Below are positions 1-6,420 of a stretch of 6,955 nucleotides of DNA, piece by piece (within the stretch, counting starts at the first letter, position 1; each line of letters begins with the position of its first letter). Position numbers and translations under genes: made by a program. This DNA comes from Chitinophagaceae bacterium UBA2793 (lineage in GTDB: Bacteria > Bacteroidota > Bacteroidia > Chitinophagales > Chitinophagaceae), in the NCBI GenBank assembly GCA_002352045.1, contig DEHT01000076.1:1-6955 (forward strand), given 5' to 3'. The notes beneath the pieces are model-generated. The model saw only the letters and a list, made by a program, of their open reading frames with translations. It was not told the DNA's origin and did no database searches.

Positions 1-2559
1 GATCAGGTTCCCGGCTTCTCTACAATTCAAAGTACATTAACATTAACTCAAAATGTTGCCCAGCAACTGGAAGGTTTAAATGTAACTTATACCAACACTG
101 TATCGGCAGGCCCTTGCAGCCCCATAACAAATTATTTACTTACCGATACCTTACCCAGCAATGTAACTTATGTTTCGGGGGGTACTTATAATGCTGCTAC
201 CAGAGTTGTTAGCTTCCCGGTAAATTTGGCTGTTAGTCAAACTCAAACTTACGCTTTCACTGTTCAAATAAACAACGGTAGTTATTTCCCAACTACTAAT
301 TTATTAGATGAACAGGTAACAGGTTCAACCATCCCTGCAACATGGTCGGCTACAGCCGGACAAGGCACCACAAATTTTGTGGTATCATCAGCACAAAACC
401 ATAGCGCACCTAATTCTTTCTTTGGGGTAAATGCAACTACTGCCGTTGATTACAGGCTTTCAACAGTAACTGGCATTCCAATGGGAGCAGCTCCTCCCAT
501 TTTAAGCTTTTGGCATAATTACAATACCGAAGATGGTTGGGATGGCGGAATGCTGGAAATTAGCACCAACGGCGGAACCAACTGGACCGACTTAGGCCCA
601 CAAATGACGGAGAATGCCTACAACGGTTCATTAGGAACCGGAAGCAACAATCCATTGGGCGGCAGATCTGCCTTTACCGGCAATAGCAATGGTTGGATAA
701 AAACTACCGTTAGTCTTTTGCCCTATGCCAATCAAAATGCTTTATTCCGCTTTAGAGTTGGTACCGATGATAACACTGCATCTGTAGGTTGGTATATTGA
801 TGATATTCTAATGCAATCGAGAGCTGTAGTAAATATGAGAAGCAGCTTGTTCAACGCAAGTGGCGTAAGAGTTCAGGTAAAAGATACATTTACTGTTATA
901 CTTGAAAATGCCGGCTGTACTCCTGTTAGTATCACTACTCAACCGGCTAATGCAAGCGCTTGTGTAGGAACCAATGCAAGCTTCTCTGTAGTTGCCACCG
1001 GTACTACTCCTACGTATCAATGGCAATTGAGTACCGATGCCGGAACTACCTGGAATAATATTGCAGGCGCTAATGCTGCAATGCTTTCTATAAGCAATGT
1101 AACTGCAGGCATGAACAATTATCAATATAGGGTATTGCTCAACAATGCTTGTCCTTCTAATGCCACTTCTTCAGCAGCTACATTATCGGTAACCAATTCT
1201 GCCGGCATCAATCAGCAACCAGCCAATACAAGTGTTTGTTTAAACGCCGATGCAACATTTACAGTGGCGGCCTCGGGTTCAAACCTTACCTACCAATGGC
1301 AAGTAAGTACCGATGCCGGTACTACCTGGAACAATATTGCAGGCGCTACTGCTGTTACATTGAATGTTTCTGCTGTTACAGCAGCCATGAACAATAATCA
1401 ATACAGGGTAATAGTATTTAGTTGTGGGCCTACAGGCACCAACTCTTCTGCTGCTACTCTTACCATTTTAAATCCTGCAAGTATTACTACTCAACCAACA
1501 GCAGTTACGGTTTGCCCCAACAACAATGCAAGCTTTAGTGTGCAGGTGAGTGGCACAAGTTTAAGTTACCAATGGCAGGTAAGTACCAATGGCGGAAGCA
1601 CCTATTCAAATATAGCAGGTGCAACGGCAGCCTCTTATACTGTTACCAATGTGAGCCTCTCCATGAATAACAATTTATACCGAGTTGTTATTAATGGCAC
1701 TTGTACAGTAAATCTTACTTCTACCGGAGCAGTTCTAAATGTGAACGAACCTGTAAACATTACCAGCGACCCGGTTAGCACCGAAAAATGTGCCGGCGAA
1801 AATGCAACTTTCGCAGTAACAGCTTCAGGTACTTCTTTAAGCTATCAATGGCAATTGAGCATTAATGGTGGCCCGTTTGTAAACCTTAGTAATGCTACTC
1901 CTTACTCTGGAGTAAATACGGCTACACTTACCATTACTAATGTAAGCACAGCTTTAAACAATTACACCTACAGAGCCATTGTAGATGGCCCTCCATGTGG
2001 AGCAGTTGAATCGGGTACCGCCACATTAACGGTTAATCCTTTGCCTTCTGCAGTTTTAGTTGCTGCAGAATATTCAACCATATTGCCGGGTTCGCCTGCA
2101 GGTTTATATGTTACAGTGAGTCCTACAGGATTGTATACTTACAGATGGTATAGAGATGGAGGATTGTTGCCAAATGTAAACGGCAATAATTACCCATTAG
2201 ATTTAGATAAACTAGGAGCCTACTATGTAGATGTTGTAAACGAATTTGGTTGTGCTAAATCAACCAACTTAGTAAACATTACAGATTCGGCAAGCAATAA
2301 ATTGTTTGTATATCCTAATCCAAGCGATGGACATTTCCAGGTAAGATATTACAATGCTACCGGCAATGCAGTTGCAAGAACATTAGTGGTATTCGATTCA
2401 AAAGGAGCAAGAGTATTTAGCAAAGCTTATACAGTAGATGGCCCTTACGGACGTATGCAGGTTGATTTACCTTCTGCAACTGCGGGTACCTATATCATTA
2501 GCTTGCTCGACAACAAAGGCAAGCAGGTTGCTTCCGGAAGAGTGGTTATTCAAAAATAA
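1..2559 (+). CDS. Large secreted multidomain protein with Ig-like repeats and T9SS sorting domain (5' partial)
   Basis: The frame is open from base 1 to a TAA at 2557-2559, giving 852 visible residues, so the gene starts upstream and any internal start is arbitrary. Visible order: a DUF11-like segment (residues about 20-98, with TDTLPSNVTYVSGG); a MAM/jelly-roll-like module (about 101-271, with LSFWHNYNTEDGWDGG, EISTNGGTNWTDLG and GWYIDDILM); four Ig-like repeats (about 309-679), each with a YQWQ-STxGG/AG core and a Cys near each end; a fifth beta-sandwich (about 680-762, YRWYRDGG); and a type A T9SS sorting domain (about 765-852, starting LFVYPNPSDGHFQ and ending GRVVIQK). The C-terminus implies export across the outer membrane by T9SS and then surface anchoring or release. 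In Bacteroidota this DUF11 plus jelly-roll arrangement often follows a secreted metallopeptidase such as M36 fungalysin. The catalytic part is outside the window, so that is only inference; an adhesin is equally possible. Confidence 0.9.
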   Translation, partial: DQVPGFSTIQSTLTLTQNVAQQLEGLNVTYTNTVSAGPCSPITNYLLTDTLPSNVTYVSGGTYNAATRVVSFPVNLAVSQTQTYAFTVQINNGSYFPTTNLLDEQVTGSTIPATWSATAGQGTTNFVVSSAQNHSAPNSFFGVNATTAVDYRLSTVTGIPMGAAPPILSFWHNYNTEDGWDGGMLEISTNGGTNWTDLGPQMTENAYNGSLGTGSNNPLGGRSAFTGNSNGWIKTTVSLLPYANQNALFRFRVGTDDNTASVGWYIDDILMQSRAVVNMRSSLFNASGVRVQVKDTFTVILENAGCTPVSITTQPANASACVGTNASFSVVATGTTPTYQWQLSTDAGTTWNNIAGANAAMLSISNVTAGMNNYQYRVLLNNACPSNATSSAATLSVTNSAGINQQPANTSVCLNADATFTVAASGSNLTYQWQVSTDAGTTWNNIAGATAVTLNVSAVTAAMNNNQYRVIVFSCGPTGTNSSAATLTILNPASITTQPTAVTVCPNNNASFSVQVSGTSLSYQWQVSTNGGSTYSNIAGATAASYTVTNVSLSMNNNLYRVVINGTCTVNLTSTGAVLNVNEPVNITSDPVSTEKCAGENATFAVTASGTSLSYQWQLSINGGPFVNLSNATPYSGVNTATLTITNVSTALNNYTYRAIVDGPPCGAVESGTATLTVNPLPSAVLVAAEYSTILPGSPAGLYVTVSPTGLYTYRWYRDGGLLPNVNGNNYPLDLDKLGAYYVDVVNEFGCAKSTNLVNITDSASNKLFVYPNPSDGHFQVRYYNATGNAVARTLVVFDSKGARVFSKAYTVDGPYGRMQVDLPSATAGTYIISLLDNKGKQVASGRVVIQK
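925..2037 (+). repeat. Four tandem Ig-like domain repeats with 276-bp period
   Basis: The conserved core encoding YQWQ begins at 1015, 1291, 1567 and 1843, each exactly 276 bp (92 codons) after the last. Copies 1 and 2 are nearly identical at DNA level across the core (1015-1077 and 1291-1353), including TACCGATGCCGG and TATTGCAGGCGCTA. Copies 3 and 4 are more diverged, and copy 4 is longer after its core. Each repeat opens with a (S)IT(T/S)xP-type strand and a Cys, and carries a second Cys near its end, consistent with one disulfide per Ig-like fold. The DNA similarity suggests recent duplication or gene conversion between copies 1 and 2. Confidence 0.85.
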
Positions 2560-2580
2560 ATTAGCACAATATTATTTTAC

Positions 2581-2612
2581 AAAGAGGTCGAAAATTCGGC
2601 CTCTTTTTTTTT
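2581..2612 (+). terminator. Rho-independent terminator of the T9SS-sorted protein gene
   Basis: A 10-bp stem lies 21 nt after the TAA stop: AAAGAGGTCG (2581-2590) pairs with CGGCCTCTTT (2597-2606), with one G-T wobble and loop AAAATT. The U-tract is a run of nine T at 2604-2612. On the minus strand the stem is not followed by a good T-run, so it mainly serves the plus-strand gene. Confidence 0.88.
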
Positions 2613-2639
2613 GAAACTTCAAACCAAATTGTTTCAAAA
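2609..2639. other. Extra inverted repeat between the two convergent terminators
   Basis: TTTTGAAAC (2609-2617) and GTTTCAAAA (2631-2639) are perfect reverse complements separated by a 13-nt loop. The left arm overlaps the U-tract of the plus-strand terminator. The stem is A/T-rich and has no T-run following it on either strand, so it is not an obvious terminator. It may be a remnant of one, a transcript-end stabiliser, or chance in A/T-rich DNA. Confidence 0.4.
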
Positions 2640-2643
2640 GCAT

Positions 2644-2672
2644 AAAAAAAGAGTGGCTGATTACCACTCTTT
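2644..2672 (-). terminator. Rho-independent terminator of dxs
   Basis: Read on the minus strand, AAAGAGTGG (2672-2664) pairs with CCACTCTTT (2656-2648) around a 7-nt loop. The 9-bp stem is followed by a T-run, seen as the A-run at 2644-2650 on the plus strand. It begins 22 nt after the dxs stop codon and faces the terminator at 2581-2612, as expected for convergent genes. Confidence 0.85.
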
Positions 2673-2694
2673 CCAATTTTATTTTTTTAGAATC

Positions 2695-4638
2695 CTAATT
2701 TGTCAAAACTTTTACGCCCATCATTGCTCTTAAATTTTCTGCAATGGCATTGGCATCTAAACCTATTTCGTTGTAAAGTTCCTTGGGTGTACCATGCTCT
2801 ACCAATCTATCCGGTATGCCCATTATTTTTACATCGGCCTTATATCCATGTTCATTCATAAATTCTAAAATGGCAGATCCAAAGCCACCCACAACTGTTC
2901 CATCTTCAATGGTAATTATTTTAGTGTATTTACCAAATACTTCATGCAACATGGCTTCATCCAAAGGTTTTGCAAAACGCATGTCGTAATGAGCGGGGTT
3001 GATGCCTTCGGCCTTTACATCTCTTATGGCTTGTGCGGCAAAATTGCCCGGGTGACCAAATGATAAAATGGCTACCGTTTCACCATCTTTTAATTTTCGG
3101 CCTTTACCAATGCTGATTTCTTCAAATGGATATTTAGTTGCCATATTGTCTTTTTGCAATTCAGGCATTACACCCTCTCCTCTTGGATACCGAATTACAA
3201 TAGGAAGCTTTGTACTTTCCAACTGAGCTGTGTACATTAAATTACGCAACTCTCTTTCGTTCATAGGTGCGCTCACAATTAAGTTGGGAACACAACGCAT
3301 ATAGGCAATATCGTAACATCCATGATGCGTAGGACCATCTTCGCCAACAAGGCCTGCCCTGTCTAAACAAAATACAACCGGTAATTTTTGAATGGCTACA
3401 TCATGTATCACCATATCGTAGGCACGCTGCATAAAGGAAGAATAGATGTTGCAGAAAACCCTCATGCCCTGTGTAGCCATACCTGCACTAACTGTAACCG
3501 CATGTTGCTCTGCAATACCCACATCAAAAGCCCGGTGTGGCATGGCAGCCATCATATATTTTAATGAACAGCCGCTTGGCATTGCCGGTGTAATGCCAAA
3601 TATTTTTTCATTTTTTTCGGCCAACTCCATTATGCTGTAACCAAATACATCCTGGTACTTCATTGGTTGTGGCAAATCGAAAAGTTTCTTTTTTATTTGC
3701 CCGGTTACTTTATCAAATAAACCCGGTGCATGCCAAAGGGTTTGATCTTTTTCTGCCAAATCGTATCCCTTTCCTTTTACGGTTTTAATGTGTAAAATTT
3801 TGGGGCCTCCGATATCTTTTAAGTCGTTTAAGGTTTCAACCAGTTTTACAACATTGTGCCCGTCAATAGGGCCGAAGTAGCGAAGGTTTAAGGCTTCAAA
3901 TAAATTACTACTTTTACTCACCATTCCTTTTAAACCTGCTTCCAGCTTACTGGCCATATCCCTGGTAAAGTTTTTACCCACCGGTAATTTGCCGAGCGCT
4001 TTCCAAACATTATCTCTTAAATCGTTGTAGGTATGAGATGTGGTTATATCGGTTAAATATTCTTTAAGAGCGCCCACATTGGGGTCGATGCTCATATTAT
4101 TGTCGTTGAGAATAATGAGCAAATTACTTTTTTCTGCACCTGCATGGTTCATTGCTTCAAAGGGGAGACCTGCCGTCATAGCTCCATCGCCAATAACTGC
4201 TATATGCTGACGATCTTTTTCGCCTTTATAATGGCTGGCCATGGCCATGCCTAATGCTGCGGAAATAGAAGTGGAGGAATGACCCACACCAAATGTATCG
4301 TACTCACTTTCGCTGCGTTTGGGGAAACCACTTAGCCCATTGTATTTTCTGTTGGTTGGAAAAGCCTCTCTACGGCCGGTAAGAATTTTATGGCCATAAG
4401 CCTGGTGGCCAACATCCCAAACCAATTGATCGTATGGGGTATTAAACACATAATGCAATGCCACGCTCAATTCTACTACACCCAGGCTGGCGCCAAAGTG
4501 GCCGCCATGCACACTCACCACATCAATTATGTATTGACGCAATTCGGTACTCAATTGTAGTAGTTGATCCTTTTCTAATTTTTTTAAATCAGCAGGGCTG
4601 TTAATGGCTGCTAATAGTTTTCCGGCTTGTATCTCCAT
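2695..4638 (-). CDS. dxs: 1-deoxy-D-xylulose-5-phosphate synthase
   Basis: Cytosolic thiamine-diphosphate enzyme that condenses pyruvate with glyceraldehyde 3-phosphate to 1-deoxy-D-xylulose 5-phosphate, releasing CO2; it is the entry step of the MEP isoprenoid pathway. The 647 residues match a full-length DXS. Visible landmarks: VHGGHFGASLG with His47; WDVGHQAYGHKILTGRR (74-90); the ThDP/Mg motif GDGAMTAG (150-157) completed by NDNNMS (178-183); YFGPIDGHN (254-262); FDVGIAEQHAVTVSAGMA (371-388) with catalytic Glu377; DRAGLVGEDGPTHHG (426-440) with His438; and substrate-binding YPRGEG (484-489). The ATG at 4638 gives the usual N-terminus close to the first helix. No Shine-Dalgarno is present; TTTTAAATTA precedes the ATG, common in Bacteroidota. 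The 147-bp gap to the upstream M23 gene suggests its own promoter, though I found no convincing one. The gene has its own terminator. Confidence 0.98.
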   Translation of the reverse strand: MEIQAGKLLAAINSPADLKKLEKDQLLQLSTELRQYIIDVVSVHGGHFGASLGVVELSVALHYVFNTPYDQLVWDVGHQAYGHKILTGRREAFPTNRKYNGLSGFPKRSESEYDTFGVGHSSTSISAALGMAMASHYKGEKDRQHIAVIGDGAMTAGLPFEAMNHAGAEKSNLLIILNDNNMSIDPNVGALKEYLTDITTSHTYNDLRDNVWKALGKLPVGKNFTRDMASKLEAGLKGMVSKSSNLFEALNLRYFGPIDGHNVVKLVETLNDLKDIGGPKILHIKTVKGKGYDLAEKDQTLWHAPGLFDKVTGQIKKKLFDLPQPMKYQDVFGYSIMELAEKNEKIFGITPAMPSGCSLKYMMAAMPHRAFDVGIAEQHAVTVSAGMATQGMRVFCNIYSSFMQRAYDMVIHDVAIQKLPVVFCLDRAGLVGEDGPTHHGCYDIAYMRCVPNLIVSAPMNERELRNLMYTAQLESTKLPIVIRYPRGEGVMPELQKDNMATKYPFEEISIGKGRKLKDGETVAILSFGHPGNFAAQAIRDVKAEGINPAHYDMRFAKPLDEAMLHEVFGKYTKIITIEDGTVVGGFGSAILEFMNEHGYKADVKIMGIPDRLVEHGTPKELYNEIGLDANAIAENLRAMMGVKVLTN

Positions 4639-4785
4639 TAATTTAAAATAATGGGTAAAGGTACAGTTTTTGGGAATTGCAGCTATTCATTTTGTGCTTT
4701 AAGGATTAATGCTATTCAAACATTTAAGCCTAAACAAGAGATTTAAAATAAAGCAAGGTTGAATTATACTTTTGATATAATGGCA

Positions 4786-5496
4786 TTATACGAATGTTGG
4801 GTCAAACCCTAGTAGAGGTGCAGGATCGGGGCAATTCATTAAGTAATGGCCCGCTTCACTTGGTTTACAAACGCCTGGATAATCGCCTTCTTTGAATTCA
4901 ATATCTTCAATTACCTGAAAATGTAAATGCGGAGGCCATTGCCCGTTTTCATCAGTATTCCCAAAATGACCCACTATCTGTCCACGGCTAATATAAGCAC
5001 CTTCCTGCACCTTACTTAAATCGGCCAGGCTCAAATGCCCATACAAAGTGTAAAACGAAATGGTTTCTATTTGATGCAGCAAAATTATAGTGGCACCATA
5101 ATCTCCAAATTGATTGTTGAATGCAAAACTATGTACCATGCCACCTAAAGGCGCATAAATGGCTGTGCCGGCCGGACCCCAAATATCAATACCCAAATGA
5201 ATGGAACGGGCTTCTTCTCCGGAAAATAATTCACTACGTCGGTAAAGCACCCTGTTTTCGTTATAGCCACCAATACCAAAACTTGCCTGCTGACTGCTTA
5301 ATGTTTCGCTTACCCAGTTGGAAAAAAGATTTGTATCGGCAATTACTTTTGAAGAAGGAATATGTTTACTCCGTTCAGAAAAATCGAAAGGAAAAAATTT
5401 TTCCTTAGCTGCATCAAATTTTATGATGGGGTGGAAATCATTTGCAGCTTTTTTTAAAATGCGGGATAGATTGGTGGAAACTATGGGTGTTGACAT
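4786..5496 (-). CDS. M23 family (LytM-type) zinc metallopeptidase without signal peptide
   Basis: The 236-residue protein has an M23/lysostaphin-type core: HxxxD ligands His100 and Asp104 in HLGIDIWGPAGTAIYAP, catalytic-type His154 in LYGHLS, and HLHFQ with His190 and ligand His192. All key residues are present, so it is probably an active Zn endopeptidase. Family members usually cut peptidoglycan cross-bridges. There is no signal peptide, lipobox, membrane segment or LysM/coiled-coil region; residues 1-90 are a polar extension (MSTPIVSTNLSRILKK). The C-terminus, with a CPDPAPLLGF stretch, reminds me of the M23 module in large aminotransferase/phosphotransferase fusion proteins, which suggests a non-cell-wall role; that is inference from memory. 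An in-frame TAA nine nt upstream leaves ATG 5496 as the first start. The gene lies between dxs (147 bp downstream) and a palindrome cluster directly upstream. Confidence 0.88.
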   Translation of the reverse strand: MSTPIVSTNLSRILKKAANDFHPIIKFDAAKEKFFPFDFSERSKHIPSSKVIADTNLFSNWVSETLSSQQASFGIGGYNENRVLYRRSELFSGEEARSIHLGIDIWGPAGTAIYAPLGGMVHSFAFNNQFGDYGATIILLHQIETISFYTLYGHLSLADLSKVQEGAYISRGQIVGHFGNTDENGQWPPHLHFQVIEDIEFKEGDYPGVCKPSEAGHYLMNCPDPAPLLGFDPTFV

Positions 5497-5510
5497 GGAG
5501 TAAAATTAAG

Positions 5511-5518
5511 CAAAATTA
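5511..5518 (-). promoter_or_regulatory. Possible Bacteroidota -7 promoter element for the M23 gene
   Basis: The minus strand reads TAATTTTG here, an exact match to the TAnnTTTG -7 consensus of Bacteroidota housekeeping promoters, 14 nt before the ATG at 5496. No TTTG-type -33 box is found at the expected spacing; that position falls in the palindrome half copy. Transcription from here would give a very short leader. In A/T-rich DNA the match could be chance. Confidence 0.3.
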
Positions 5519-5525
5519 TGTAGTT

Positions 5526-5549
5526 GATTAAGGCCGACCACCTTTAATC
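5526..5549. repeat. Degenerate half copy of the 33-bp palindrome
   Basis: AAGGCCGACCACCTT (5530-5544) equals the left arm of the intact palindrome except for one T-to-C change at its fifth base. The right arm is missing. It is flanked by GATTAA (5526-5531) and TTAATC (5544-5549), themselves inverted repeats. The intact copy starts at the next base, 5550. It could be a remnant of an older REP or a product of recombination between palindromes. Confidence 0.7.
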
Positions 5550-5582
5550 AAGGTCGACCACCTTTGGAAGGTGGTCGACCTT
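5550..5582. repeat. REP-like 33-bp perfect palindrome, copy 1 (3' side of transposase gene)
   Basis: AAGGTCGACCACCTT and its exact reverse complement AAGGTGGTCGACCTT are separated by TGG, giving a 15-bp perfect stem with a 3-nt loop. It ends 7 nt from the transposase TAG stop (5590-5592), so it would form in the 3' end of that transcript. No U-run follows on the minus strand, so it is not a standard intrinsic terminator. It is identical to the copies at 6381 and 6514. Confidence 0.95.
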
Positions 5583-5589
5583 ATATACA

Positions 5590-6243
5590 CTACTCTCCTG
5601 AAAATATATTATTGTAATAGTAGTCTGATTGATCCTTATGTATTTCAATATACTTTTCTCTATTACCAAACCATTCTAATACTTCATCTCTTTTTAAATG
5701 AGTTGGTTTTGCAGATAATATGGATAAATAAGACGACCACTTGAAAGTTCTAAAATCATTACAGATTCCGTGTTTTTGAGCATTTGCATGGATGTATATT
5801 ATCAATTGAGTTAGCTGCTGGTCATTGGCAACTGCAATTCTTTTAAAAGGCCTGCTAAAAAGATGTCCTTTAATACCCAAGCTTTTATTATAAGCGAGAG
5901 AATAAGAGATAAATAAACGATTAAATTGTTGCTCTATCAATTCGTGAAAAGTACATTCAACATTTATAAATTTTGTTTGAGTTTGTGTACATGTAGTGCT
6001 TTTGCGTAACAATCCGATGATAGTATCTTCAGGCAAAGTTTTAATTAGCCAGTGTACATGATTGTCCAATAAACAGTATGCATAAGTGTCGGCAAAGCCG
6101 TTTGAAAATTCATTGTAGCGATTTAGAAAAAACATACGGTTAGCATCTGTACTAAAGAGTTTTTTCCCGTCAATACTTTTACAGATGATATGATAAAATT
6201 CGTCCGGTTCAAAATGAGCGAGTAATTTTTCGGCAATGGGCAT
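5590..6243 (-). CDS. REP-associated tyrosine transposase (RAYT-like, Y1/HUH family)
   Basis: A 217-residue Y1 transposase of the IS200/IS605-related REP-associated group. These are single-strand endonucleases that use an HUH pair to bind a divalent metal and one Tyr to attack DNA next to a hairpin. Visible here: N-terminal FYHIICKSIDGKKLF (16-30); the HUH motif NHVHWLIK with His62 and His64; GHLFSRPFKRIAV (126-138); the catalytic Tyr helix LIIYIHANAQKHGI with Tyr150; then FKWSSYLSIL (167-176). Length and motif order fit an intact RAYT. There is no TnpB partner. A TGA two codons upstream makes ATG 6243 the first in-frame start; no Shine-Dalgarno is visible. The gene is more A/T-rich than dxs (14 G+C in 60 at 5641-5700 against 27 in 60 at 4261-4320), hinting at a different origin. 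Identical palindromes on both sides are its likely substrates; that is inference. Confidence 0.9.
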   Translation of the reverse strand: MPIAEKLLAHFEPDEFYHIICKSIDGKKLFSTDANRMFFLNRYNEFSNGFADTYAYCLLDNHVHWLIKTLPEDTIIGLLRKSTTCTQTQTKFINVECTFHELIEQQFNRLFISYSLAYNKSLGIKGHLFSRPFKRIAVANDQQLTQLIIYIHANAQKHGICNDFRTFKWSSYLSILSAKPTHLKRDEVLEWFGNREKYIEIHKDQSDYYYNNIFSGE

Positions 6244-6295
6244 AGGGATTCATTTTTATTGACCCCATAAATTAAAAACAATAATTGACACTTCA

Positions 6296-6420
6296 TAGTT
6301 TAATCCTATTGAAATCTTCAATCCTTTTTTTTGTTGCCGTCTTTCAAGCATAAGGGCAACCGGGTTTTGGAGACTGTTATAAGGTCGACCACCTTTGGAA
6401 GGTGGTCGACCTTAATCAAA
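6296..6420. repeat. Tandem repeat unit A (125 bp) ending in a REP palindrome
   Basis: The unit begins TAGTTTAATCC and ends CCTTAATCAAA at 6420, where the second unit starts. Its first 33 bases match unit B at 30 positions. The middle (about 6329-6380) is clearly diverged, with short shared blocks such as TCTTTCA and TGGAG. The last part contains the palindrome, identical to that of unit B. It lies upstream of the transposase start codon, in the direction of leuS. Confidence 0.8.
6381..6413. repeat. REP-like 33-bp perfect palindrome, copy 2
   Basis: Identical base for base to 5550-5582. The flanking T (6380) and A (6414) extend the stem to 16 bp. It is followed on the plus strand by AATCAAA, shared with the copy at 6514, whereas the left flanks differ. 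It lies 137 bp from the transposase start. Confidence 0.95.

Noticed and set aside
808..1125. Minus-strand open frame of 105 codons
   Set aside because: It lies wholly inside the Ig-repeat gene and has no family resemblance; it reflects the composition of the sense strand.
4766..4781. Weak inverted repeat TTATA/TATAA just after the M23 stop codon
   Set aside because: Only 5 bp, all A/T, and no T-run after it on the minus strand, so it cannot be supported as a terminator.
4639..4785. Promoter for dxs in the 147-bp upstream gap
   Set aside because: The nearest thing to a -7 box on the minus strand is AATGTTTG, which misses the first T of TAnnTTTG and has no -33 TTTG at the right distance, so I did not annotate it.
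5121..5503. Plus-strand open frames of 95 and 61 codons opposite the M23 gene
   Set aside because: They are antisense to a gene with clear catalytic motifs, and their translations show no domain-like pattern.
5550..5582. Palindromes as ordinary Rho-independent terminators
   Set aside because: None of the three is followed by a T-run on either strand; the flanks are AATCAAA, ATATACA or GATTAAAGG-like. A 3'-end protective role is still possible.
5590..6243. A complete IS200/IS605 insertion sequence
   Set aside because: There is no TnpB gene and no recognisable left and right ends with a tetranucleotide target. The surrounding repeats are several identical palindromes, which fits a RAYT better.
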